Below, in pieces: positions 1 to 7,051 of a DNA stretch of 21,302 nt; positions within the stretch are counted from its first letter, which is position 1; each line of letters begins with the position of its first letter. The notes beneath the pieces were generated by a model. It made no database searches. It was not told the origin of the DNA and worked only from the letters and a program-made list of their open reading frames with translations. The stretch is taken from NCBI GenBank assembly GCA_902768995.1, contig CACXNN010000010.1, positions 1 to 21,302 on the forward strand, in the 5' to 3' direction. The translations under genes and the position numbers were made by a program. The DNA comes from an uncultured Eubacteriales bacterium. Its GTDB lineage: Bacteria > Bacillota > Clostridia > Christensenellales > CAG-138.

Positions 1-12
1 ATCCCTACCCCC

Positions 13-501
13 TCAGTAATCGAAAACGGCGTCCCCCACGGGGATGGTGGTGGTGAGCCGTTCGCCCGGGTAGGGCTTGCGGATCTCGATCATGTTCAGC
101 ACCGTATAGCCCTTGGACCGCAGGAAGGCGATCATACCCAGGTTGTTGGGGTGGACGAAATTGAAGACGGTATCCTCTCCCATGGCGCGGGCGAGCTCCT
201 CCGCCTTTTCAAAGAGCAGGCTGGCGACGCCTTTGCGCCGGTACGCTTCCCGGACGAATAGATGCTCCACCCACAAGCAGGGGGCGTCCATACGGCAGAC
301 CGCGTACCCGACCAGCTCGCCGCCTTCCTCCGCGGCGAAGATGGGGAAATCGGCGGCCAGAAACTCCCCGATCTCCTCCTGGGCGGCTTCAACCTTGGGC
401 TGGGACGCTATGCCCCGGTACCCGTTCAGCGTCACCCGGAAGTTGGCCACCAGGGGTGCCAGCCGGTCCGCGTCCCTTTTCTCTATTCGAATAAAGTTCA
501 T
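13..501 (-). CDS. GNAT family N-acetyltransferase
   Basis: A 162-aa protein that should transfer an acetyl group from acetyl-CoA to an amine of unknown identity in the cytoplasm. The acetyl-CoA binding motif A is visible as VREAYRRKGVASLL at about residues 83-96 (R-x-x-G-x-A pattern), followed by a typical C-terminal stretch HPNNLGMIAFLRSKGY, where the Asn and the aromatic residue cap the fold. The ATG at 501 is preceded by GGAGGGCAGC, a strong ribosome binding site. It lies 11 bp downstream of the S51 peptidase gene on the same strand, so the two are very likely cotranscribed. The family is clear; the substrate cannot be read from the sequence. Confidence 0.88.
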   Translation of the reverse strand: MNFIRIEKRDADRLAPLVANFRVTLNGYRGIASQPKVEAAQEEIGEFLAADFPIFAAEEGGELVGYAVCRMDAPCLWVEHLFVREAYRRKGVASLLFEKAEELARAMGEDTVFNFVHPNNLGMIAFLRSKGYTVLNMIEIRKPYPGERLTTTIPVGDAVFDY

Positions 502-512
502 GCTGCCCTCCG

Positions 513-1232
513 TTATGAGATCAAAACCGTCTGCCCGTCCCGGGATATCTGTTCCATGCGTCCGTCCCGGATGCGGTATGCCTCCCCTCGCAACTCCTCT
601 TGGCCGTCTTTGATAAACAGGTAGCTGCCGTCGGGGATGGCGTAGAAGGTCCGGCCTCGGCTGTCAAGGTAGGTGATGTCCTCGAAGAGTCGCAGCCCGT
701 CCAGAATATCGTCTTTGACCCGATCATAGTGGGGAAGCAGATTCACCTTCGTCAGCCCCAGCCCGGTCAGGAACCGCTGATAGGCGGGGTCCACGGTCTC
801 GCCTACCTCCTCGGGCTGGGCGTAGACCAGGTCCGCGGCGTTCATGCTCCCGGCGCTGATGCCGATGACGACCCCGGTATATCCCATGAGGAGCTGCCGT
901 AGATCGATCTGCTGAAAGAAGCGGTTCTGGGTGGGCACGTGGCCGCCGTCCAGAATGACGAGGTTCGAGCTTTGGATGAGCGACTTCGCTCTGTCCTCGT
1001 TCCGGCTGTCCAGCGTCAGGTACCGCTCCATGGGAAATCCGGCGTCCTCAAAGTAGCCCCGGGTGAGCCCGGCGTAGAAGTCCGTGATCTCCCAGGCGTC
1101 CGGGCTTGAGCAGATGTCCAAAGCCCGAATGGGGTCCGGCAATCGCTGCCGAAGCTCATCAATAAAGCCGTTAGCAGGGTTCAGGGCTCCCGTGCCCTCG
1201 GGGTTCACCTGACTGGTCAGAAAGCAGATCAT
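513..1232 (-). CDS. Peptidase S51 (PepE/cyanophycinase-like) family protein
   Basis: A 239-aa protein of the S51 family, which has a class-I glutamine-amidotransferase-like fold and includes aspartyl dipeptidase PepE and cyanophycinase. The nucleophile elbow G-I-S-A-G-S places the catalytic Ser at about residue 126. A conserved LDGGHVPTQN segment lies near residues 94-103, and LLPHYDR supplies the likely catalytic His at about 168. An upstream in-frame ATG exists at 1379, but it would overlap the neighbouring acetyltransferase gene; the ATG at 1232 follows GGGGAGA at good distance and begins exactly where the fold begins. It is the middle gene of a minus-strand run with two GNAT genes (gaps 31 and 11 bp). 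Substrate unknown; no cyanophycin synthetase is nearby. Confidence 0.82.
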   Translation of the reverse strand: MICFLTSQVNPEGTGALNPANGFIDELRQRLPDPIRALDICSSPDAWEITDFYAGLTRGYFEDAGFPMERYLTLDSRNEDRAKSLIQSSNLVILDGGHVPTQNRFFQQIDLRQLLMGYTGVVIGISAGSMNAADLVYAQPEEVGETVDPAYQRFLTGLGLTKVNLLPHYDRVKDDILDGLRLFEDITYLDSRGRTFYAIPDGSYLFIKDGQEELRGEAYRIRDGRMEQISRDGQTVLIS

Positions 1233-1263
1233 ATTTCTCCCCACAAACGAACATAGGCAGCGT

Positions 1264-1788
1264 TCAAAGCTCGATCCAATACCGCTGTTCGACCTGGCCC
1301 TCCCCATTGATAAACTCGTTTTCCAGAACGCCGCCATTCTTGATGATGGATCTGGCGGAGCCGATATTGTCCTTATCACAGGTCATCAGCACCCGCTGGA
1401 TGCCCAGCTTACGGCATTCCTCCAGGGCCAGCCGCACCATCTCTGTGGCGTAGCCCTTTCTCCGCTCGCTGGGGCGGATGCCGTCCCCGATATGGCCGCC
1501 TTCCTTCAGCAGGGCATCGTTGAGATAATGGCGGATGTTCACCGCGCCCAGGAGCCGATCTCGTTCTGTATCCAGCAAAAAGAAAACCGAATCGGGCACC
1601 CTGTTCTCAGTGGCGGTTTTCAGTTCCAGGTTTTCCAGATAGTGATCGAAATCGTGATAATCGTTTTTGAAGATGGCCCAGGGGGAGTGATTGGTGTGGT
1701 TGAGCTCCTGATCCAGTTTCCATTCGTCGATCATCTCGCCCAGCTGGGTCTCGTATGCCTTTGTCAGTTTGATGAGTTTCAAGTTCAT
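1264..1788 (-). CDS. GNAT family N-acetyltransferase
   Basis: A 174-aa acetyltransferase. The core reads GGHIGDGIRPSERRKGYATEM, in which the R-R-K-G-Y-A segment is the acetyl-CoA pyrophosphate-binding loop, followed by the usual MTCDKDNIGSARSIIKNGG strand-helix where the Asn and Ser contact the cofactor. Target amine unknown. I chose the ATG at 1788 (MNLKLIK) instead of the in-frame ATG at 1812 because GGGAGGACAG sits directly before 1788. It is 31 bp ahead of the S51 peptidase gene and 89 bp behind the GNAT gene at 1878-2315, with no U-tract terminator between, so all four minus-strand genes may form one transcript. I found no convincing promoter of its own. Confidence 0.87.
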   Translation of the reverse strand: MNLKLIKLTKAYETQLGEMIDEWKLDQELNHTNHSPWAIFKNDYHDFDHYLENLELKTATENRVPDSVFFLLDTERDRLLGAVNIRHYLNDALLKEGGHIGDGIRPSERRKGYATEMVRLALEECRKLGIQRVLMTCDKDNIGSARSIIKNGGVLENEFINGEGQVEQRYWIEL

Positions 1789-1877
1789 ATCTGTCCTCCC
1801 TGTTGCTTGCATTCGTTTATAGCCTTCGATCCGGCATCCCTTCGTTGACCGCCGGTGCTGGCAATACTGTCCGCGCC

Positions 1878-2315
1878 TTATCTCAGCTTCATCTCCATGG
1901 TGATCTCGTCCTCCCAGGCTTCCCCGGTGTGGCGGAAGCCCAGCTTCTCATACAGGCGCCTCGCCGGGTCGTCGCCCTGGATATAGCAGAGGCAGACCCT
2001 GTCATATTTCCCGTCCTGCCGCATCCGATCCAGGATCAGCCCGGCGGCTTCGTAGCCAAAGCCCTGCCCCTGATATCGCTGGTCGATGAAGAACTGGCTG
2101 AAATCGTAGGCGTCTGCCTCGTCCCAATCGTGGTACATGGCCATGCCCACGGGCAGCTCGTCGTCATAAATGACGAAGGCCTGGCTGCGGCTGTCCCGGT
2201 AGGCGTAGGCCCGGGCCAGGATCCCGGCGCTGTCGGAAACGAAATGGCGCTGATCGTCCCGGACCCGAAGGCCCAGCCGCCAGTTGTCCGGGGTGATGGG
2301 TTCCAACCGTATCAT
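1878..2315 (-). CDS. GNAT N-acetyltransferase (BltD/PaiA-like)
   Basis: A 145-aa acetyltransferase. The region FFIDQRYQGQGFGYEAAGL is motif A (Q/R-x-x-G-x-G), and the C-terminus DDPARRLYEKLGFRHTGE is the usual end of spermidine/spermine-type acetyltransferases, so a polyamine-like substrate is possible but not proven. It is visibly related to the acetyltransferase at 13866-14318: both share GILAR-Y-YR, D-QFMIDRR/QFFIDQR, LDRLRQ-KKY and a G-F--TG ending. The ATG at 2315 follows AAGGAGGCAGAGG. A longer in-frame start at 2477 was rejected because it would run into the divergent flavodiiron gene. It is transcribed divergently from the redox operon. Confidence 0.87.
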   Translation of the reverse strand: MIRLEPITPDNWRLGLRVRDDQRHFVSDSAGILARAYAYRDSRSQAFVIYDDELPVGMAMYHDWDEADAYDFSQFFIDQRYQGQGFGYEAAGLILDRMRQDGKYDRVCLCYIQGDDPARRLYEKLGFRHTGEAWEDEITMEMKLR

Positions 2316-2379
2316 CCTCTGCCTCCTTGCGCTTCGCTCCGGGCGTTCCCCGAAAGCTGTCGATCCCAAATAAATATGG

Positions 2380-2409
2380 TTGCCTTTTCTCCTGTGAGTA
2401 TAGTATAAT
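2380..2409 (+). promoter_or_regulatory. Predicted sigma-A promoter for the redox operon
   Basis: TTGCCT (2380-2385), an 18-bp spacer and a perfect TATAAT (2404-2409) lie 31 bp before the ATG of the flavodiiron gene. The -10 is ideal and the -35 is four of six. Its core overlaps the minus-strand promoter of the acetyltransferase gene, so the two could exclude one another. I see no clear PerR-type palindrome. Confidence 0.6.
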
Positions 2410-2425
2410 GTGGTCGACAAATCAA
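2397..2425 (-). promoter_or_regulatory. Predicted sigma-A promoter for the GNAT/S51 operon
   Basis: On the minus strand TTGATT (2420-2425) and TATACT (2397-2402) are separated by 17 bp, which fits a sigma-A promoter about 80 bp upstream of the ATG at 2315. It overlaps the oppositely directed promoter of the redox operon. Confidence 0.5.
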
Positions 2426-2439
2426 GAAGGGGCGTGACT

Positions 2440-4143
2440 ATGAAGATTTCAAACGATATCCTGTACGTGGGCGTCAACGATCACAAGGTGGACCTGTTCG
2501 AGGGCCAGTACAAACGGCATGTGCTACAACTCCTACCTGATCCTGGACGAGAAGGTGGCCGTCATGGACACCGTGGACCAGCATTTCACCCATGAATGGC
2601 TGGACAATTTGGAGAACGCGCTCTCTGGCCGCAAGCCCGACTATCTCATCGTCCAGCACATGGAGCCGGACCATTCCGCCAACATTGACAGCTTCCTGAA
2701 GACCTACCCCCAGGCCACCGTGGTGGCCACCGCCAAGGCCTTCGCCATGATGGACAACTTCTTCGGGCCAGATCTCGTGAAGAAACGGCAGGTGGCCGAG
2801 AACGGCGGCACCCTCGCTTTGGGCCGCCACACCCTCACCTTCGTCTTCGCGCCTATGGTCCACTGGCCCGAGGTCATGGTGACCTACGACAGCGCCGACA
2901 AGGTCCTCTTTTCCGCGGACGCCTTCGGCAAGTTCGGCGCTCTCGACCGCTCCGAGCCCTGGGACGACGAAGCCCGCCGGTACTACATCGGCATCGTGGG
3001 CAAGTACGGCGCCCAGGCCATGAACCTCCTCAAGAAGGCGGCGGGCCTGGACATCGCCACCATCTGCCCGCTCCACGGCCCCGTCCTCGACAAGGATCTT
3101 GGGCACTACATCAAGCTCTATCAGACCTGGGCCTCCTATTCCATGGAGACCGAGGGCATCGTCATCGCCTACACCTCCGTCTACGGCCACACCCGCAAGG
3201 CGGTGGAGCTGCTGGCGGACAAGCTCCGCCAGGGCGGCTGCCCTGCCCCAAGGTAGTGGTCCATGACCTGGCCCGGACCGATATGTCCCTGGCCGTCTCC
3301 GACGCCTTCCGCTACGGGAAGCTGGTGCTGGCCACCACCACCTACAACGCGGACATCTACCCCTTCATGCGGGAGTTCATCGACCACCTCACCGAGCGGA
3401 ACTTCCAGAACCGCACCGTGGCCTTCATCGAAAACGGCTCCTGGGCGCCCATGGCCTTCAAGGTCATGAAGGAGAAGCTGTCCTCCTGCAAGAACCTGAC
3501 CTTCGCCGAGACCGCGGTCCATATCAAGTCCGCCATGAGCGCCGCCAACAAGGAGGAGATCGACGCCCTCAGTGCCGAGCTCTGCAAGAACTACCAGGCC
3601 CTGTCCTCCGAGACCGCCAACAAGAACGACATGACCGCCCTCTTCAAGATCGGCTACGGCCTGTATGTCGTCACCTCCAACGACGGCAAGAAGGACAACG
3701 GCCTCATCGTCAACACCGTGGCCCAGGTCCTCAACATTCTCTCCGAAGAGGCTCCCTTCTCGGTGTTCGAGAACTTCGGCTTCCAGTCCGGCCGGACCGC
3801 GGACAAGTTCGCCGGGGAGACCCTGACCCGGACGGACAACGGCCTCGTGATGCTGAGAAAGTACGTGAACGCCGTCATGTCCCTGAAGGTGATCCAGTAC
3901 ATCGACCTCGGCACCCACGGCATGTTCATCTGCGACGTGACCGAAGCCCGGGTCATCAGCAACGCCCCCTCCATGACCTACGCCTTCTACCACGCCCACG
4001 TGAAGCCCCGCCCCGCCACCGAGGGCAAGAAGGGCTTCGTGTGCAAGATCTGCGGCTACGTCTACGAGGGCGAGACCTTGCCTGACGATTTCATCTGCCC
4101 CCTGTGCAAGCACGGCGCGGCGGATTTCGAACCCATACAATGA
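2440..4143 (+). pseudogene. fprA: Flavodiiron protein (FprA type) fused to flavin reductase-rubredoxin (Hrb-like), frame broken twice
   Basis: The gene should encode about 567 aa: a diiron beta-lactamase-like domain, a flavodoxin domain, a flavin reductase-like domain (from about 3634) and a short-spaced rubredoxin-like tail (C-x2-C then C-x2-C, 4024-4143). Flavodiiron proteins reduce O2 to water or NO to N2O in the cytoplasm. The iron ligands H-x-E-x-D-H (2657-2674), the His in MVHWPE, the Asp in SADAFG and the His in CPLHGP are all present, as is the flavodoxin loop TSVYGHT. The start at 2440 has AAGGGG before it. The frame runs 2440-2507, then shifts to the frame of 2519-3256, then returns to the first frame until 4143. 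Near 2508-2518 about 5 nt appear missing from the expected YxxPNGMCYN; at 3239-3248 TGCCC is duplicated in tandem, giving TAG at 3254. In Moorella FprA and Hrb are separate proteins; here they form one chain. A real defect or an assembly error are both possible. Confidence 0.85.
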
Positions 4144-4164
4144 GCTAAAGGAAAGGAGATACCC

Positions 4165-4701
4165 ATGAACAAGTACGCCGGAACCCAAACCGAGAAGAAT
4201 CTGCAGGCCGCCTTTGCAGGCGAGTCCCAGGCCAGGAACAAGTACACCTACTTCGCCTCCAAGGCCAAGAAGGAAGGGTACGAGCAGATCGCCGCCCTGT
4301 TCCTCATGACCGCCGACAACGAGAAGGAGCATGCCAAGATGTGGTTCAAGGAGCTGGAGGGCATCGGCTCCACCGCCGAGAACCTGCTGGCCGCCGCCGA
4401 GGGCGAGAACTACGAGTGGACCGACATGTACGAGGGCTTCGCCAAGACCGCCGAAGCGGAGGGCTTTGCTGAGCTCGCCGAGAAGTTCCGCCTGGTGGGC
4501 GCCATCGAGAAGCACCACGAGGAGCGGTATCGGGCGCTGCTGAAGAACGTGGAGACCAAAGCCGTCTTCGAAAAGAGCGAGGTGAAGGTATGGGAGTGCC
4601 GCAACTGCGGCCACATCGTGGTGGGCGTCCGCGCCCCCGAAGTCTGCCCCACCTGCGCCCATCCCCAGAGCTACTTTGAAGTGTCTGCCGACAACTATTG
4701 A
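4165..4701 (+). CDS. rbr: Rubrerythrin
   Basis: A 178-aa rubrerythrin, a cytoplasmic peroxidase that reduces H2O2 using electrons from rubredoxin. The N-terminal four-helix ferritin-like domain carries the diiron ligand pattern: E20 (AFAGESQAR), E53 and H56 (DNEKEHAK), E97 in the AEAEGF helix and E115 to E119 around EKHHEE. The C-terminal rubredoxin-like domain has C145-x2-C148 and C161-x2-C164 with the short 12-residue spacing normal for rubrerythrins. The ATG at 4165 follows AAAGGAGAT. It starts 21 bp after the flavodiiron gene and ends 9 bp before the desulfoferrodoxin gene, so it is a central member of the oxygen-defence operon. Frame and length are intact. Confidence 0.96.
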   Translation: MNKYAGTQTEKNLQAAFAGESQARNKYTYFASKAKKEGYEQIAALFLMTADNEKEHAKMWFKELEGIGSTAENLLAAAEGENYEWTDMYEGFAKTAEAEGFAELAEKFRLVGAIEKHHEERYRALLKNVETKAVFEKSEVKVWECRNCGHIVVGVRAPEVCPTCAHPQSYFEVSADNY

Positions 4702-4710
4702 GGAGGAGTT

Positions 4711-5085
4711 ATGGAACAGAGGTTTTTCGCTTGTGAAATCTGCGGCAACATCATCGCCATGGTGAAGCCCTCCGGCGTGCCCGTGGTCTGCTGCGGCCAG
4801 AAGATGAAGGAGATCGTCCCCAACACCACCGACGCTTCCCAGGAGAAGCACGTGCCCGTGTACACCGTGGAGGGGAATCTGGTGAAGGTCCAGGTGGGCT
4901 CCGCCCCCCATCCCATGCTGGCGGCCCATCACATCGAGTGGGTGAGCCTGCAGACCAAGGCCGGCAACCAGCGCAAGGCTCTTGTGGTGGACGGCGCCCC
5001 CGAGGTCACCTTCGCCCTCACCGACGGCGACGAGGTGGAGGCGGTCTACGCCTACTGCAATCTCCACGGTCTGTGGAAAGCATAA
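4711..5085 (+). CDS. dfx: Desulfoferrodoxin (two-iron superoxide reductase)
   Basis: A 124-aa 2Fe superoxide reductase that reduces superoxide to H2O2 without making O2, taking electrons from rubredoxin. The N-terminal desulforedoxin-like centre I has C8-x2-C11 and the C27-C28 pair. The catalytic centre II has the E45-K46-H47 triad, H67 (SAPHPM), a His in AAHHIEW, and C116 and H119 in the C-x-x-H motif of YCNLHG. All metal ligands are therefore present. GAGGAG precedes the ATG with only 9 bp after the rubrerythrin stop. The H2O2 it makes would be removed by the rubrerythrin next door, and the rubredoxin 25 bp downstream is a plausible donor to both. Confidence 0.96.
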   Translation: MEQRFFACEICGNIIAMVKPSGVPVVCCGQKMKEIVPNTTDASQEKHVPVYTVEGNLVKVQVGSAPHPMLAAHHIEWVSLQTKAGNQRKALVVDGAPEVTFALTDGDEVEAVYAYCNLHGLWKA

Positions 5086-5110
5086 CCAACATACGAAAGG
5101 AGAACCAGCT

Positions 5111-5263
5111 ATGAAGTACGTTTGCCCCTGCGGCTATGTGTACGATCCCGAGGTCGGCGATCCCGACAACGGCATCGCCCCCGGCACCCCCTGGGAGGAG
5201 GTCCCCGCCGATTGGACCTGCCCCATCTGCGGTCTGGACAAGGATTCCTTCACCGAGGAGTAA
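5111..5263 (+). CDS. Rubredoxin with atypical CxC first motif
   Basis: A 50-aa rubredoxin, a small cytoplasmic Fe(SCys)4 electron carrier expected to serve the flavodiiron protein, rubrerythrin and superoxide reductase genes upstream. The body is canonical (GYVYDPEVGDPDNGIAPGT, then DWTCPICG-DKDSF), with C37-x2-C40 as the second ligand pair. The first pair, however, reads V-C5-P-C7-G: one residue between the cysteines instead of the usual two (C-x2-C-G-Y). This equals an in-frame loss of one codon, not a frameshift. The iron site may be distorted, or this may be a recognised lineage variant; I cannot tell without a search. The ATG at 5111 follows AAAGGAG. Last gene of the operon. Confidence 0.93.
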   Translation: MKYVCPCGYVYDPEVGDPDNGIAPGTPWEEVPADWTCPICGLDKDSFTEE

Positions 5264-5277
5264 GAAGATTCAACGGA

Positions 5278-5313
5278 GAAAAGAAGACGCCCCTGGGCGT
5301 CTTCTTTTCCTGT
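5278..5313 (+). terminator. Rho-independent terminator of the redox operon
   Basis: A perfect 15-bp inverted repeat (5278-5292 with 5295-5309; AAGACGCCC against GGGCGTCTT at its core) with a very short loop, ending in a T-rich tract. It starts 14 bp after the rubredoxin stop. Confidence 0.9.
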
Positions 5314-5341
5314 TGCGATTTTTGAGGAAATAGGGTAAACT
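5313..5341 (+). promoter_or_regulatory. Predicted promoter of the SPFH gene
   Basis: TTGCGA (5313-5318), a 17-bp spacer and TAAACT (5336-5341), directly after the redox-operon terminator and 38 bp before the ATG at 5380. Confidence 0.45.
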
Positions 5342-5379
5342 GTTCAACAAACGGTATCTATACACAGGAGGAAAACCAT

Positions 5380-6201
5380 ATGTTCAAAGACAAAGCGGGC
5401 AACTTCTCCCCGTTCAAACTGATCCTGACGATCTTCGTGGTGATCCTGGCGGTCATCTTTCTGGGCTCCAGCTTCGTGGTGATCCCCGCGGGTCACACGG
5501 GCGTGGCGTTGACCTTCGGCAAGGTGGAGGACGTGGTGCTCCAGGAGGGGCTCCACTTCAAGGTGCCCTTCGTCCAGAAGATCGTGGTGGTGGACAACCG
5601 GATCGTGAAGCTGGACGTGAACACCGAGGCCTTCAGCAAGGATCTGCAGACCATCACCACCGTGGTGGCCGTCGGAAGGAGAATAGCCAGACCCTCTATA
5701 AGAACGTGGGCATGGGCTTCGAGGAGGTGCTCATCACCCCCGCCGTCAACGAGGTGCTGAAGGCGGTCACCGCCAAGTACACCGCTGTGGAGCTGGTCAG
5801 CAGCCGGGCGGAGGTGAGCATGCTTCTGGACGAGGGCCTCAACGAGAAGATGAACGCCTACGGCATCTTCATCAACGAGCTTAACATCATCAACTGGGAC
5901 TTCTCTGAGGAGTACATCAACGCCGTGGAAGCCAAGCAGGTGGCGGAGCAAAACCTGATCAAGACCCGCACCGAGCAGGAGCAGGCCCTGGTCATCGCCA
6001 ACACAGGCCAACGAGATCAAGGTCCTGGCCCAGGCCAACGCCGAGTCCAACCGGATCATCACCGAGTCCATCTCGGAGCTGCTCATCAAGTATCAGACCG
6101 TGGCTAAGTGGGACGGCAAGCTCCCCACGGTCATGTCCGGCTCCGACAACATGCTCATCGACATCCCCCTGACCTCCGCCGTGGAGCAGCCCGTGGGCTA
6201 A
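5380..6201 (+). pseudogene. SPFH/prohibitin-family membrane protein, frame broken twice
   Basis: The gene should give about 275-280 aa: an N-terminal membrane anchor (FKLILTIFVVILAVIFLG, about residues 13-30), then the SPFH/band-7 domain (VVIPAGHTGVALTFGKVED, EGLHFKVPFVQK), then a helical C-terminal part rich in Ala, Glu and Gln. Such proteins form large membrane-bound rings that organise membrane domains and proteolysis. The start at 5380 follows AGGAGGAAA. The first frame runs to the VAV at 5673; the sequence then continues in another frame from GAG at 5679 (ENSQTLYKNVGMGFEEV). The gap fits the loss of about 10-13 nt between a conserved Val and Glu. At 6001-6007 the frame moves back (either one extra base or two missing), giving ANEIKVLAQANAESN and a stop at 6199-6201. 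As written only short fragments would be translated. The methyltransferase start lies 4 bp downstream. Confidence 0.8.
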
Positions 6202-6205
6202 GGCC

Positions 6206-7006
6206 ATGGATAAGCGCAAGCAGATATTGGAGTCCATCTACGGCGACGGCCGGGAGGAGACTCGCCTCATCCGGACCCGCCACGGGCAGCTGGAATACTT
6301 CACCACCATGACCTGCATCGAGCGGTACGCGCCCAACCCCTGCCTCACCCTGGAGCTGGGGGCGGGGACGGGGGCCTATTCCCTGGCCCTCGCCCAAAGG
6401 GGGTACAGCGTGACGGCCCTAGAGCTGGTGGACAAAAACGTGCAGATCCTGCGGGAAAAGGCCAAGGACGTGCCCAACCTGAAGGTGGTCCAGGGGGACG
6501 CCCTGGATCTTCGGGACTTCGCCGACGACACCTTCGATCTGACCCTGTGCCTGGGGCCCATGTACCATATCTACGGCAAGGGCGGCATGGACCGGGTCCT
6601 GGACGAGGCCGTCCGGGTCACCAAGCCCTGGGGCAAGATCCTGGTGGCCTTTTTGTCCGTCCATGCCATCCTCTACAACAACTACCTGCAGCGGCCGCCC
6701 TACAACTTCCAGGCGGGGATGGAGGAGAACTTCCGCGAGGACTACAAGACCGTCCGCCACTTCCCGGAGCAGGGCTTCACCGGCTTCACCCTGGAGGAGA
6801 TCGACGAGCTGTTCCGCGGCCGGAATCTGGGTCACTCCGCCACCGTGGCCACCGACGGCATGCTGGAGCTGGCCGAAGGGCGTTCGGACTTCTTCCTGTC
6901 CGACGACGACTTTCGCCTCTTCCGCGCCTACCACATCCTGCACTGCCAGGACCCGGAGCTCCTGGGCGCCTCCAGCCATCTCTTGTACTGCTGCTACAAG
7001 CGGTGA
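6206..7006 (+). CDS. Class I SAM-dependent methyltransferase
   Basis: A 266-aa cytoplasmic methyltransferase. Motif I is LELGAGTGAYSLALA (residues 48-62), the acidic residue ending strand 2 is E73 (ALELVD), the adenine-binding motif is QGDALDLRDF (about 96-105), and LCLGPMYHI (114-122) takes the place of the catalytic-loop motif, as in small-molecule and ubiquinone-type methyltransferases. The substrate is not predictable. The ATG lies 4 bp after the SPFH stop with only TAAGG as a weak ribosome binding site, so translation is probably coupled to the upstream gene; if the SPFH lesions are real, that coupling would be lost. A strong hairpin follows the stop. Confidence 0.87.
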   Translation: MDKRKQILESIYGDGREETRLIRTRHGQLEYFTTMTCIERYAPNPCLTLELGAGTGAYSLALAQRGYSVTALELVDKNVQILREKAKDVPNLKVVQGDALDLRDFADDTFDLTLCLGPMYHIYGKGGMDRVLDEAVRVTKPWGKILVAFLSVHAILYNNYLQRPPYNFQAGMEENFREDYKTVRHFPEQGFTGFTLEEIDELFRGRNLGHSATVATDGMLELAEGRSDFFLSDDDFRLFRAYHILHCQDPELLGASSHLLYCCYKR

Positions 7007-7012
7007 ACGCAC

Positions 7013-7046
7013 AAAAAAAGAGCCACCCTCTCGGGCGGCTCTTTTT
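7013..7046. terminator. Bidirectional terminator between the methyltransferase and hsp20 genes
   Basis: AAAAAGAGCC and GGCTCTTTTT arms with an inner CCC/GGG pair and a TCTC loop, A-tract on one side and T-tract on the other. It can terminate the plus-strand methyltransferase transcript and the minus-strand hsp20 transcript, which converge here. Confidence 0.88.
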
Positions 7047-7051
7047 GATGC

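Noticed and set aside
1233..1379. Longer N-terminus for the S51 protein (start at 1379)
   Set aside because: It would overlap the upstream acetyltransferase coding region, and the extra 49 residues are antisense-like; ATG 1232 has its own GGGGAGA.
2500..3260. Programmed ribosomal frameshifting in the flavodiiron gene
   Set aside because: No slippery heptamer with a following pseudoknot is visible; one site is a plain five-base duplication and the other looks like a deletion.
3181..5067. A 628-aa open frame on the minus strand
   Set aside because: It lies opposite intact flavodiiron, rubrerythrin and superoxide reductase coding sequence, is low complexity (Gly, Leu, Val, His runs) and results from the high GC third positions of the real genes.
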